Positions 32,569-42,157 are shown, counted from the first letter of the stretch. The stretch is DNA of 64,000 nt from CALMEH01 sp031409875 (GCA_031409875.1 JANNYB010000015.1:1-64000), one strand, 5' to 3'. A program made the numbers and translations. The notes: generated by a model not told the origin, from the letters alone.

Positions 32569-35500
32569 ATGAAAAATTTACAGGCGATTCAATTTACAAT
32601 TTTCGGGTTCATTTTAATTCTAGTTGCAAGCGTAGAAATGTTTGCGGCAGGCGACGTTGACCCGAAATTTAACGCGGGCTTAACGGGAGCGGCACGCACC
32701 GCTAATGTCGTCGTCGTTCAACCGGACGGGCGAATACTCGTCGGCGGAAATTTTTCCGTCGTTGACGGGCGTTCGTTCTACGGTATTGTCCGGCTCAACG
32801 CCGACAGCACGATTGACCAAAGTTTTAACATCGGCACCGGTTTTAATGACGGTGCGAATGTCAACGCGATTGCCGTGCAGCCGAGCGGAAAAATTCTGGT
32901 CGGCGGCGGTTTCTCAAGTTTCAACGGAACGCCGCGCAATTATCTGGTGCGGCTCAATGCGGACGGCTCGCTTGACACGAGTTTTAATAATCTTGGCACG
33001 GGTTTGATCGGCTTTGAAGTCAACGTCATCACTTTGCAATCGAACAACCAGATTCTAATCGGTGGAGCATTTAATCAATACAACGGCGTATCAACATTTA
33101 ACTTAGCCCGACTCAGTGCGGACGGTGTTCTCGACACGACGTTTGCGACGGCTCTCGGCACGGGCTTTGGATTTTCCGGCAATCCGGTATTATCAATCGC
33201 CGTCGAAACGGACGGGCAAATCGTGGTCGGCGGCATCTTCACCAACGTCAACGGCACACCGGCGAATAACATCGCCCGACTCAACCCGAGCGGCTCGCTC
33301 GACACGGTTTTTATCACGAATACCGGCACGGGCTTTAATTTCAGTGTTAATTCAGTCGCCTTGCAAACCGATGGGCGAATCGTGGTCGGCGGCAGTTTTT
33401 CGACTTTCAACGGCGCGGCGCGGAGTAATCTGGCGCGTTTGAACGACACCGGAACGCTCGACACGAATTTTATTCCGGTTGTTACCGGCGGAATAAAATC
33501 AATCGCCATTCAACCTGACACGCGGATTGTCGCGGGCGGAGTAAATGCACAGTTTGGCGCATTTGAGCGCAGTTACATCGGGCGTGTCGAGGCTTTGAAC
33601 GGCTCGCTTGATCTGACCTTTAACGCCGGAACGGGCGGCAATGGCGGAACTTTCGGTAATCTTGCACTCCAAAGCAACGGCACAATGTTCACCACCGGAA
33701 ATTTTCTGAAGTTCAACAATTTCAATACGGCGAGGTTGGCAAAACTCAACTCGAACGGAAGTGTGGATACGGCTTTTTCCGTTGTTATGGCTGATCACGG
33801 GACAGTTATTTCGATGTTCGTTCAAACGGACAACCGCACTTTAATCGGCGGAAGTTTTGTCGGTGTAAATGGAGATTTTCGTGGCGGATTAGCGCGTCTG
33901 AATGCCAACGGCACGACGGACACATCATTTATCACGGGCTTAGACCCGGAAAGCAGCGTCCAAGCAATTGCCGTCCAATCGGACGGATACATTCTAATCG
34001 GAGGTTTTAACCTGGGTGAATTGGGCAATAGCACCGTCTTTCGCCTTCGTCCCAGAGGTTCGCTTGATACGACTTTCACCGCCTCATGTAACGGCATTAT
34101 CAACGACATCGCCATTCAATCCGATGGCAAAATTTTAATCGTCGGACAAGGCTTTATCATCAACGGCGTAACCATGAACGGCATCGCCCGCTTAAACGAC
34201 AATGGCACGACCGACACGAACTTCAATATCGGCACCGGCTTTAGCGGCGGCAGCGGACCCCAATCAATAATTGTGCAGCCGAACGGACAAATTCTCGTCG
34301 GCGGCAGTTTCACAGACTACAACGGCACAACCGGAGTCAATCGCATCGCCCGTTTGAACTCGAACGGTTCGCTCGACACAGCTTTCACGACGAACACCGG
34401 AACCGGGTTTAATTTTGGAGGAGTTTTGGCTTTGGCTTTACAGACGGACGGCAAAATTGTGGCTGGCGGACTTCTCGTGAATTTTAACGGCGTGAGCAGT
34501 AACGGAATTGTCAGACTCCACGCCAACGGCACACGCGACGCGAGTTTCAACGTCGGAACGGGCTTTAACAATGTCGTCAATGATTTGAAACTGCAACCGA
34601 CCGGACAAATTTTGGTTGGCGGAGCATTCGGGTCATACAACGGAATGGCGCGAAATCAGATGGCGCGGTTGGACGCGAACGGCACGCTCGACCCTTCGTT
34701 TAATGCAAACTTGCTTGTTAACAATCCCGTGAACGCCATCGGTTTGCAGAGAAACGGGAAAATCATCATCGGCGGTTTATTATTGAGTCCGCGTATCGGT
34801 ATCGCCCGCCTTTTTGACGGCGATGTGAATTTTTTAACGACAATGTTCGATTATGACGGCGATAATCGGACAGATTTATCAATCTTTCGTCCGGCGGTTG
34901 GCGAATGGTGGTATTTAAGAAGCTCTGACGGACAGAATCGCGCTTTTCAATTTGGAAATAGTTTGGACAAGATAGTTCCGGCTGATTATACCGGCGATGA
35001 AAAGACCGATATTGCTTTTTACGAACCAACGACCAATTTTGGGTTTGTTCTGAGAAGCGAGGATTCAACGTATTATGGTTTTATTTTCGGGACGTTTTTT
35101 GATGTTCCCGTTTCGGCTGATTACGACGGCGACGGAGAAGCTGATGTCGCCGTATTTCGACCTTCGACACGCGAATGGTTTATTTCTAAATCAACCGGCG
35201 GAACAATAATTACACAATTCGGCAGTGCCGGAGATCTTCCGGTGGCGGCGGATTATGACGGAGATTCTATCGCCGACATTGCCATCTACCGACCATCAAA
35301 CGGTCAATGGTGGATTCAGCGCAGTTCATCTACGACAATTGTTTATCAGTTTGGAAACAGCACCGATAAACCGGTTCAGGCGGATTACACCGGCGATGGG
35401 AAAGCGGACGTAGCATTCTTCCGTCCTTCGACCGGATTCTGGTTTGTCCTGCGAAGTGAGAACAATTCTTTCTATGCCGCACCGTTTGGATTGACCGGAG

Positions 35501-35664
35501 ATATTCCGGTTGCGGGTGATTATGATGGCGACGGAGAAGCCGATTTTGCCGTTTGGCGACCAACCGACAGATTTTGGCATCTGCAAAGAAGCCAAAGCGG
35601 ATACACCGCCATTCAGTTCGGATTAGCAAACGATATTCCAACGCCCACCGCATTTCAACCATAA
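32569..35664 (+). CDS. Secreted delta-60 repeat and VCBS/FG-GAP exoprotein
   Basis: The product has about 1031 residues with a signal peptide (FGFILILVASVEMFAAG). Residues about 28-750 hold many delta-60 repeats (TIGR02608-like; typical unit VQPDGRILVGGNFSVVDG, ARLNADGSLDTSF). Residues about 755-1031 hold six VCBS/FG-GAP-like repeats (DYDGDGEADVAVFRPS) with Asp-rich calcium loops, a second propeller. It is a large surface or secreted protein, probably for binding; no enzyme motif is seen. The start at 32569 has a good GGAGA site, which decided it. A terminator follows at 35690. Confidence 0.88.
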   Translation: MKNLQAIQFTIFGFILILVASVEMFAAGDVDPKFNAGLTGAARTANVVVVQPDGRILVGGNFSVVDGRSFYGIVRLNADSTIDQSFNIGTGFNDGANVNAIAVQPSGKILVGGGFSSFNGTPRNYLVRLNADGSLDTSFNNLGTGLIGFEVNVITLQSNNQILIGGAFNQYNGVSTFNLARLSADGVLDTTFATALGTGFGFSGNPVLSIAVETDGQIVVGGIFTNVNGTPANNIARLNPSGSLDTVFITNTGTGFNFSVNSVALQTDGRIVVGGSFSTFNGAARSNLARLNDTGTLDTNFIPVVTGGIKSIAIQPDTRIVAGGVNAQFGAFERSYIGRVEALNGSLDLTFNAGTGGNGGTFGNLALQSNGTMFTTGNFLKFNNFNTARLAKLNSNGSVDTAFSVVMADHGTVISMFVQTDNRTLIGGSFVGVNGDFRGGLARLNANGTTDTSFITGLDPESSVQAIAVQSDGYILIGGFNLGELGNSTVFRLRPRGSLDTTFTASCNGIINDIAIQSDGKILIVGQGFIINGVTMNGIARLNDNGTTDTNFNIGTGFSGGSGPQSIIVQPNGQILVGGSFTDYNGTTGVNRIARLNSNGSLDTAFTTNTGTGFNFGGVLALALQTDGKIVAGGLLVNFNGVSSNGIVRLHANGTRDASFNVGTGFNNVVNDLKLQPTGQILVGGAFGSYNGMARNQMARLDANGTLDPSFNANLLVNNPVNAIGLQRNGKIIIGGLLLSPRIGIARLFDGDVNFLTTMFDYDGDNRTDLSIFRPAVGEWWYLRSSDGQNRAFQFGNSLDKIVPADYTGDEKTDIAFYEPTTNFGFVLRSEDSTYYGFIFGTFFDVPVSADYDGDGEADVAVFRPSTREWFISKSTGGTIITQFGSAGDLPVAADYDGDSIADIAIYRPSNGQWWIQRSSSTTIVYQFGNSTDKPVQADYTGDGKADVAFFRPSTGFWFVLRSENNSFYAAPFGLTGDIPVAGDYDGDGEADFAVWRPTDRFWHLQRSQSGYTAIQFGLANDIPTPTAFQP

Positions 35665-35689
35665 GCAATCGCGGTTGGGCAATTTATCA

Positions 35690-35739
35690 AAGGCAAGCGA
35701 ACGGTTTCAATTTCTCGAACCGTTTGCTTGCCTTTTTTT
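35690..35739 (+). terminator. Rho-independent terminator of the delta-60 gene
   Basis: A 16-bp stem AAGGCAAGCGAACGGTT / AACCGTTTGCTTGCCTT, with one mismatch, is followed by T7 (35733-35739). It is 25 bases after the stop codon and could also end the convergent minus-strand gene. Confidence 0.88.
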
Positions 35740-35745
35740 CACCGA

Positions 35746-36555
35746 TTATTTCTTGCTGTCTTTTTCGATTTGTGTTATCAATTTTGTCGCGTGGTTTCGC
35801 GCAATGAGCGGAATTCGTTCGTCGTTTGAAAGTTTCGTGAGAAACGGAATCATTTGCGGCGGATCTGAAATTTCGCCGCGTTTGAGATAAGCGTCCATTG
35901 TGTCAAGAAGTTTCGGAGCTTCGAGCGGTTGGTTTTCGCGCGAAACATTGATGTCGAAAATCCAGATGTATTGATAACCGATTTTGCGGTATTCTTCCAT
36001 CAAAATTTTGGCTTGTTTGTCGGTCGTATAATTGAATTCGGCAGTTCGTTCGCGCCCGTCTTTTTTTACGCGAATTTTTATCGTGCCGAGATGCGAATAA
36101 TCTTTTTCGTATTGATAACTTTCCGTCGAATTCAAAAAATCGAGCGCGTCAAAAGCATTTTTGAGTTTTTCCAAAGTTACAGCCGAAAGCTGAATCGGGT
36201 CTGTAACGGATTCGCCGAAATCGCGGTTTTCAAACGTAATCGTGCCTTTTCCCTGCTCGTCATATTCGATGTGAATTTTCGTAACCAGAAAATTCGGTTG
36301 CGCGAAATCGTAAAAATAAACGGAATTATTATTTATTTTCGTCGTCTGATTTGTAGAATTTTCCTCAGTCGGACGCTCGTTTTTCTTCACCGGAGTTTTG
36401 GCGGTTTCCTGCGTCGTCGTTTTTTTAGTTGTTGTCGTAGGCGTTTTCGTGGTTGTCTTTTTCGTCGTCTTGCGCTTTTGCGCGAAACCAACGCCCGCAA
36501 AAATACAACCAATCAATAAAACCAAACCCGTAAATCTAAAACTTCTCTTATGCAT
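35746..36555 (-). CDS. Secreted protein with Lys/Thr-rich linker
   Basis: The product has about 269 residues. After a signal peptide (SFRFTGLVLLIGCIFAGVGF then AQ) comes a low-complexity basic linker (KRKTTKKTTTKTPTTTTKKT, to about 70), then a folded domain (about 85-269) containing LVTKIHIEYDEQGKGTITFE and RVKKDGRERTAEFNYTTDKQ. No named family is recognised. The start at 36555 was chosen because it just clears the upstream Uma2 gene (7-base gap), with which it is probably co-transcribed. Confidence 0.75.
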   Translation of the reverse strand: MHKRSFRFTGLVLLIGCIFAGVGFAQKRKTTKKTTTKTPTTTTKKTTTQETAKTPVKKNERPTEENSTNQTTKINNNSVYFYDFAQPNFLVTKIHIEYDEQGKGTITFENRDFGESVTDPIQLSAVTLEKLKNAFDALDFLNSTESYQYEKDYSHLGTIKIRVKKDGRERTAEFNYTTDKQAKILMEEYRKIGYQYIWIFDINVSRENQPLEAPKLLDTMDAYLKRGEISDPPQMIPFLTKLSNDERIPLIARNHATKLITQIEKDSKK

Positions 36556-36562
36556 AACTGAT

Positions 36563-37252
36563 TTATTTCGTTTCAATTTCTCCAAGCCAAGCGCGAAAAC
36601 TTTTCAACGCTTTCATTTGTCCTTTTTCACGGCTGATTTTCAAAAACTCCGCTAACTTTTCAGATGAAAGATGCGGCATTGCGCGGCTGTGCGAAATTTC
36701 TTGATATTCTTTGCCGTCAAGCTCATAAAAAGTTAAATCTTCACCATCGAAAAGCCAAACTTCGGGAACTTGCAAAGCCGCATAAATCGGGAATTTATCA
36801 AGTGAACCGTGCGTTACGTCGGCTTCAAATGCCACGTCAGGCATCGGATAATTTTTCGGGTCAAGCAATTTAGCTTTGCCGATTACTTTATTCGCGCTTT
36901 GGATAAAAAAACAAGCGTCCGGCTCAACACCTTTTTTCACCAATTCGCGTCGAAAAGTCGTCGAACCTGCGCCTTCGAGAATAAAATCGAAATACTCACA
37001 ATAAGCCAAAACAAATCTGTCAACCGAAATCGCCGGAGTTTCGTGATCCATTAAAGGCGGCATAATTTCTAATTTTCCTTGATCATAAGCCAATCTCCAA
37101 CCGGCTCGTTCTTCAAAATCTTCGAGAAACATTTCGTATTCATTCCACGAAACATCGTTAATCAAAAGTGTTCTGCCATTTTCGCCGGTAAGAAAATCAA
37201 CCGCCGTAAATTTATTCAAAACTATATTTTCATTAATTGTCGTTACACTCAT
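36563..37252 (-). CDS. Uma2-family putative endonuclease
   Basis: A PD-(D/E)XK-fold Uma2 protein (DUF820), 229 residues, cytoplasmic. It has the family pattern YDQGKLEIMPPLMDHETPA, PDACFFIQSANKV, PDVAFEADVTHGS and PEVWLFDGEDLTFYEL. Such proteins are numerous in cyanobacteria and some Acidobacteriota and mostly uncharacterised; nuclease activity is predicted from the fold. It lies between smc and a secreted-protein gene. Confidence 0.85.
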   Translation of the reverse strand: MSVTTINENIVLNKFTAVDFLTGENGRTLLINDVSWNEYEMFLEDFEERAGWRLAYDQGKLEIMPPLMDHETPAISVDRFVLAYCEYFDFILEGAGSTTFRRELVKKGVEPDACFFIQSANKVIGKAKLLDPKNYPMPDVAFEADVTHGSLDKFPIYAALQVPEVWLFDGEDLTFYELDGKEYQEISHSRAMPHLSSEKLAEFLKISREKGQMKALKSFRAWLGEIETK

Positions 37253-37298
37253 TTTTTACTCCATCGAAAACTAAAAAAATCGCAAATCGCAAATATCA

Positions 37299-40200
37299 TC
37301 ACTCAAATCTTACCGAAACAACCTTTGAAATTCCAGCCTCTTGCATCGTTACGCCATACAAAGCCTTTGCTGCTTCCATCGTGCGCTTGTTGTGAGTAAT
37401 GACGATAAACTGTGTCTTTTCAGACATTTCCGTAATTTTATTAACAAATCTTCCGACGTTCGCATCGTCAAGCGGCGCGTCAACTTCGTCCAACAAACAA
37501 AAAGGCGCGGGACGAAATTTGAAAATCGCCATCACGAGCGCAATCGCCGTCATCGCCTTTTCGCCGCCCGAAAGAAGCAGAATATTTTGCAGACGTTTTC
37601 CCGGTGGTTGCGCGATAACCTCAATTCCCGCTTCCAAAACATCTTCGGCTTCGAGCAAAGTCATTTCACCGCGTCCGCCGCCGAAAAGTTCTGTAAAAAA
37701 CTCGGTAAAATTCAAATTTATCGCTTGAAAAGCCGCTCGAAAACGCTCACGCGAACGCTCTTTTATTTCTCGAAGTGCCGCTTCCGCCGCCGAAATTCCA
37801 TCAATAATATCTTGCCGTTGCGAAGTCAAAAACTCGAATCGTTCTTCCGTTTCGCTCAATTCTTCGAGCGCAAGCATATTTATTGCGCCGAAATTATCGA
37901 GTTTGTCGCGCAAATCTTCGACTCTCGTTTGCGCGTCTTCCAAATCAAAATCTTCCGCAACTTCGTCTGTTTCAACAAGTTCAACGAGCGACAAATTTAA
38001 TTCACGCGCCGCTTTTTCGTTCAAACTTTTCAAATTCGTCACGGTTTCCGCCTGTCGAATCTCAAGCGCGGCGCGTTCGTTTCGCGCTTCTGCCGCCGAT
38101 TTATTCAATTCCGCAAGCTCTGCCGACATCGAATCTGCCGTTTCGCGCTTTTGTTTGAGATGCAATGTTTCGCGTTCGAGTTCGTTTTGCTCGTTCGTTT
38201 TTTCGTCTTCGGCAAACGCGATTTTATTGGCAATTTCTTCCATCGAAGCGGTTAAATGTTCGATTTTTCCGCGTGTTTCGATGATTTCAAAATTCTGCCG
38301 CGACAATCTTTCGTTCAATTCTTTAGCTTCATTTTCAACACGCCGCAAAGCATTTTCTGCTGCTCGACGACGCTCTGCCGAAGTTGCCGCCAAAGTCCGT
38401 TTTTCGCCAACAGACGCATTTTCGCTTTCCGCTTCGCTTCGCGCCGCGTTTAAATTTTGCGTAATTTTTTCGAGCGTTCCCGAAACTTCCAAACGCGATT
38501 TTTCCGCTTTTTGCCGATTCGTCCGCGCTTCCGCCTGTTTTGTTTGAATTGTATGTAGTTCGGTTTCGATTTGTTTGGTTTCTTCCGCAACGACTTTTTG
38601 ATGCCGTTCGGCGCGTTCGATTTCTTGAACGAGTGATTTTTCCTGAACTTCCAAACCCAAAATCTCGCGCTCAAGCCGAATCATCGAAGATTGCAAATCA
38701 ACGATTTTTTCTTCTTGTTCAGCTAAAATTCCACGCGCTTTTTCGGTTTCTTTTTCGGCTTTTTCCGTTTCCTTCGCTAATTGTTCCGACTGTTTTTCAA
38801 GCTCGCGCAATTCGCGCTTAAACGCAAGGAGCGAAGAATTTTTCTCGTCCGAATTTGCCTTTCCGCCGATAAATAATTTGCCCAAAAAAACCGCATCGCC
38901 TTTATAATCTACAAAATTCTCGTCCGCTTTAAATTTAATTCCGTCGAAATTTTCAACCAATTTCGCCGACATTTCACGCGGAAAAACTTCTCTTAAAATC
39001 TCTGCAAATTCATCCGAAACGCCGATTAAATTTGAGATTTTCGATGTTCCGCTAAAACCGCCCGCTACCGCAGGCGGTTCTGACATTGCGCGAAAAACTA
39101 AAATTGAAATTCGTCCGAGTTTGTGTTCATTTAAATACTCGACAACTTTTCTCGCATCGCTTTCGGATTCAACCAAAACCGTCTGCAAAAACGCGCCGAA
39201 AAGATTTTCGACGGCTTTTTCGGCTTCCGGCTGAGTTTCAAATTTATCAACCAAAACGCCCGCGAATTTAACGCCGATTTTTGCTTGTTCGGCAAAAAGT
39301 TTCTGCACTTGCGGCGCGTAAATCGCTCGTTTTTCTTCCAATTCGCGCAAAGTTTCAAGCCGATTTTTTGTGCGTAAAAGTTCACGACTTAAATTATTAA
39401 ACGCTGTTTCCACAATTTGCAAAACGACCCGCGCTTTGCCTGCCGTTTCTAATAGTTTGGCTTTTTCCGCTTGCAATTTCGACAATTTTTCGCGCTCTTT
39501 TTCGCTGGTTTCGCGCAGATTTTCGGCTTGCGTTTGATGTTCCGTGCGTGTTTCTCCGGCGCGGACGGCTTCGCGGCGCAAACCTTCGGCGCGTTCCTTC
39601 AAACGCTCGATATTGTTTTCAAGTTGGCGTTCGATTCCCGAAAGACGTTCAACCGTCGTCGTGTGCGACAAAAATTCTTTTCTTTGCGCTTCTAAATTAA
39701 TTTCGGTTTCGCGCAAAACGTCTAATTTGGCTTTGAATTCCTGCTCGGCTTGACGCAAATCAAGTGCAACTTTTTCCGATTCGGCGCGTTCGTTTTTCGA
39801 TTCTTTTTCGAGCCGTTTTATTTCATCTTCCGCCAAATTCAGACGCTCTTCAAGTCCGCCGATTTCCGATTTCAAACTTCCCGAACGATTGTTTAGATTT
39901 AAGATTTGCTCGTTTTGATATTGATGTTCACGACTGGCACGGTCGCGTTCGAGCGCGTTTTCCGAATGGTTTTGGCGCAAAATCGAAAGGTTTTCTTCCG
40001 CCTCACGCGCCGAATGCGTGGCATTGCGAAACGCTTCGTCTTTTTCCGTAACCTGCGCGAAAATCTCGCGTTCGCGTTTTGCGGATTCGTCCAGATTTGT
40101 TTCGAGTTCATCAACTAATTCAGACAAATATCTGCCTTCAGCCGTGAAAACCTGCCGCAACAAAACACGAAATTCTTCGCGTAAAATCTTGTAACGACGA

Positions 40201-40496
40201 GTTTTAGCGGCTTGGCGGCGCAAGGCGTTTGCCTGTTTTTCGATTTCCGAAACGATGTCAAAAATTCGACTCAGATTTATTTTGGCAGATTCGAGACGCG
40301 CTTCGGCGGCGCGTTGGCGTGTGCGAAATTTGGAAATTCCGGCGGCTTCTTCAATCAAATTTCGACGGTCAGAAGGCTTTGCCGACAAAATTTGTCCGAT
40401 TCTTCCCTGCTCGATCAAAGCGTAATGTGCGCCCGACAAACCTGTTCCCGCAAACAAATCTTGAATGTCGCGCAAACGGCAAGTTTTTCCGTTCAA
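37299..40496 (-). CDS. smc: Chromosome segregation ATPase SMC, main body (frameshifted gene)
   Basis: This is the coiled-coil and C-terminal ATPase part of SMC (1065 residues from its first Met; the open frame extends further upstream). It includes RLRDIQDLFAGTGLSGAHYA and IEQGRIGQILSAKPSDRR after the ATP head, two coiled-coil stretches, a hinge (about 390-520) and the C-terminal signature LLSGGEKAMTAIALV with PFCLLDEVDAPLDD (Walker B). The N-terminal head is in another frame at 40535-41083. Together they span about 1260 residues, a normal SMC length. A PPAVAGG repeat fragment (39057-39084) lies in frame in the hinge region. Confidence 0.93.
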   Translation of the reverse strand: MNGKTCRLRDIQDLFAGTGLSGAHYALIEQGRIGQILSAKPSDRRNLIEEAAGISKFRTRQRAAEARLESAKINLSRIFDIVSEIEKQANALRRQAAKTRRYKILREEFRVLLRQVFTAEGRYLSELVDELETNLDESAKREREIFAQVTEKDEAFRNATHSAREAEENLSILRQNHSENALERDRASREHQYQNEQILNLNNRSGSLKSEIGGLEERLNLAEDEIKRLEKESKNERAESEKVALDLRQAEQEFKAKLDVLRETEINLEAQRKEFLSHTTTVERLSGIERQLENNIERLKERAEGLRREAVRAGETRTEHQTQAENLRETSEKEREKLSKLQAEKAKLLETAGKARVVLQIVETAFNNLSRELLRTKNRLETLRELEEKRAIYAPQVQKLFAEQAKIGVKFAGVLVDKFETQPEAEKAVENLFGAFLQTVLVESESDARKVVEYLNEHKLGRISILVFRAMSEPPAVAGGFSGTSKISNLIGVSDEFAEILREVFPREMSAKLVENFDGIKFKADENFVDYKGDAVFLGKLFIGGKANSDEKNSSLLAFKRELRELEKQSEQLAKETEKAEKETEKARGILAEQEEKIVDLQSSMIRLEREILGLEVQEKSLVQEIERAERHQKVVAEETKQIETELHTIQTKQAEARTNRQKAEKSRLEVSGTLEKITQNLNAARSEAESENASVGEKRTLAATSAERRRAAENALRRVENEAKELNERLSRQNFEIIETRGKIEHLTASMEEIANKIAFAEDEKTNEQNELERETLHLKQKRETADSMSAELAELNKSAAEARNERAALEIRQAETVTNLKSLNEKAARELNLSLVELVETDEVAEDFDLEDAQTRVEDLRDKLDNFGAINMLALEELSETEERFEFLTSQRQDIIDGISAAEAALREIKERSRERFRAAFQAINLNFTEFFTELFGGGRGEMTLLEAEDVLEAGIEVIAQPPGKRLQNILLLSGGEKAMTAIALVMAIFKFRPAPFCLLDEVDAPLDDANVGRFVNKITEMSEKTQFIVITHNKRTMEAAKALYGVTMQEAGISKVVSVRFE
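39057..39084. repeat. Half PPAVAGG element in frame within smc
   Basis: A single arm of the palindrome family (CCGCCCGCTACCGCAGGCGG core) with no inverted partner nearby. On the coding strand it encodes SEPPAVAGG in the hinge region and keeps the frame. Confidence 0.85.
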
Positions 40497-40534
40497 TTGA
40501 TATTCGCTCTCGCCCGAACGATAAAGCCGACGAG

Positions 40535-41083
40535 TTACCGAAACAGCTTCGCCCGGCGCAAAATCGAGCGCGTAACTGCGCGGTCGCCAATGGCGTTTCG
40601 TCTTAATTTTTTTCTCAACTGTCTGAATCGAACCGACTTGCGCCGCCTGAACTTTTTCAATTTCAATTTCTTCAACTTGATAGGCATTCGACTCACTTCT
40701 GACTTCTGACTTCTGACTTCTATTTCTTCCAAATCAACGGCGTTTTCGTCCAAATCGCTCAACGCTTCATCAATTTCGGTTAAATCTTCTTCATCGCCGG
40801 AAAATTCAAATTCATCATCGCGGACAAGATGCAAAACGACTTCCGCCATTCCGCCCGGACTGCGCTTGCTCGTGCCTTGAAAAACCACGTCTTTCATCTC
40901 TTCGCCGCGCAAAGATTTCGCCTTCTGTTCGCCCAAAACCCAGGCAATACAATCGGCAACATTACTTTTGCCGCAACCATTCGGACCAACAACAGCCGTA
41001 ATTCCGTTGCCGGTGAAGACAATTTCGGTATAATCGGCGAAAGATTTAAATCCGGTGATTTCGAGACGTTGAAGTTTGAACAT
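40535..41083 (-). CDS. smc: SMC N-terminal ATPase head (frameshifted from main body)
   Basis: The first about 125 residues are the SMC head: LQRLEITGFKSFADYTEIVF, Walker A VVGPNGCGKSNVADCIAWVL, and GTSKRSPGGMAEVVLHLV. From about residue 122 the sequence passes through the heptamer repeat (VRSQKSEVS) and becomes basic and unlike SMC (KKLKLKKFRRRK) before stopping, whereas the -1 frame at the same place carries the missing SMC sequence. One extra heptamer, or two fewer, would rejoin the frames; ribosomal slippage at the A7 run (40607-40613) is another option. Confidence 0.88.
   Translation of the reverse strand: MFKLQRLEITGFKSFADYTEIVFTGNGITAVVGPNGCGKSNVADCIAWVLGEQKAKSLRGEEMKDVVFQGTSKRSPGGMAEVVLHLVRDDEFEFSGDEEDLTEIDEALSDLDENAVDLEEIEVRSQKSEVSRMPIKLKKLKLKKFRRRKSVRFRQLRKKLRRNAIGDRAVTRSILRRAKLFR
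40695..40722. repeat. Heptamer tandem repeat (ACTTCTG x4) at the smc frame break
   Basis: Four consecutive units ACTTCTG, ACTTCTG, ACTTCTG, ACTTCTA. Seven is not a multiple of three, so each unit gained or lost changes the reading frame. It lies just where the two smc frames must join. Confidence 0.9.
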
Positions 41084-41208
41084 TTTATAGTGTTTTCGGG
41101 AAAATACAGCACTATATTTTGTTGTTTTCGCGCCTTTTAGTCAACTCTGCGAAAGGTAAAAAGCAAAGCTAAATCTAAAGTTTTACATTTTACCTTTTTA
41201 ACTTTCGG

Positions 41209-42132
41209 CTAATTCAACGCAATAAAATTTACTTCGTCCAAATTGTCTGTAACGCTGACGATTTGCGGATTAAATTGAAATTGCTTCGATAAGACATTTA
41301 AGACAACCGTTTGCCCGACTTCGATTTCATCAAAGCGATAATAACCAAACGAGCCGGATGAAACGGTGCGGACTTCGCCGTTTGGCAAGGTGAGCGAAAC
41401 TCGCGCATTGCGGATTCCGCGACCGTCCGAAGCGATGACTCTGCCCGAAATGGAAGCAGTTGCCGCAGTCGCCGGCACATTATTTCCGACCAACGCAATC
41501 AAAGTGTGCATATTCGGTGCGCCTGCGTTGGCGACATTTGTCGGATTGGGCGCACCGCAATCGGCTGCGGAAATGTAGCTCGGCGCAGATTGACCGAGAT
41601 TATTGCTTCCGATGAAGAAACGGTGATTTACCGCCTGACCGTCGGGCGTAAAAATTTCGACGACAATTTGGGTGGTAACGGGCAATGGCGGAGCGGTTAC
41701 GGCGAAGTCTTGGAAAAATAAATTTCCATTGGCAATCGTCGTATTTAGCGAGCCGATTAAAGTGCGTGTTCCGGCGGGAAATGCGCCGCCGCTGTTGGTA
41801 TAAATTCTGACGGTAATCGGCTGATTTCCGCCCATTCCGGCGGTGGCTTCTTCAACGCCGATTCTCACGCCTGTAACGGTAAATGTTCCGGTTTGCCCGA
41901 ACGTCGAAGGCGTGAACGCACGCCAATAACTGTTGTCGTCATGCTCGCCGGCGAGGTTGCAGGAAATCGAATTGTTGGCGATTATCGTCGTCGTATTGGT
42001 ATTTTGCCAGAGCGTAACCGCCTTGCCGACAATGCCGAAACCTGCCACAAAAGCGCAAACCAACACGAGCCGCCCGATATTTCTTCCGCAAAGTAATCCG
42101 AATAATCTTAAACCTTTATGTTTTTGTTTCAT
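41209..42132 (-). CDS. Secreted protein with shared C-terminal domain (type 1)
   Basis: The product has about 307 residues with an uncleaved or signal-type N-terminus (GRLVLVCAFVAGFGIVGKAV). A beta-rich passenger domain (about 45-215; TTTIIANNSISCNLAGEHDD, NSYWRAFTPSTFGQTGTFTV) has a jelly-roll-like pattern. The C-terminal about 80 residues (SISGRVIASDGRGIRNARVS; FGYYRFDEIEVGQTVVLNV) are a carboxypeptidase-regulatory-like domain shared with the next two exoproteins. The start at 42132 has an AGGAGA site. Confidence 0.82.
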   Translation of the reverse strand: MKQKHKGLRLFGLLCGRNIGRLVLVCAFVAGFGIVGKAVTLWQNTNTTTIIANNSISCNLAGEHDDNSYWRAFTPSTFGQTGTFTVTGVRIGVEEATAGMGGNQPITVRIYTNSGGAFPAGTRTLIGSLNTTIANGNLFFQDFAVTAPPLPVTTQIVVEIFTPDGQAVNHRFFIGSNNLGQSAPSYISAADCGAPNPTNVANAGAPNMHTLIALVGNNVPATAATASISGRVIASDGRGIRNARVSLTLPNGEVRTVSSGSFGYYRFDEIEVGQTVVLNVLSKQFQFNPQIVSVTDNLDEVNFIALN

Positions 42133-42157
42133 TTCATTTTCTCCTTTTTTCTGCAAA

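Noticed and set aside
32700..34800. Regularly spaced repeats that could be CRISPR or satellite DNA
   Set aside because: They encode delta-60 protein repeats in one long frame; the DNA units vary at third positions.
37341..39753. Several long plus-strand open frames opposite smc
   Set aside because: Codon usage of the coiled-coil gene leaves the antisense frames open; their products are rich in Arg, Phe and Ser and have no motifs or ribosome sites.
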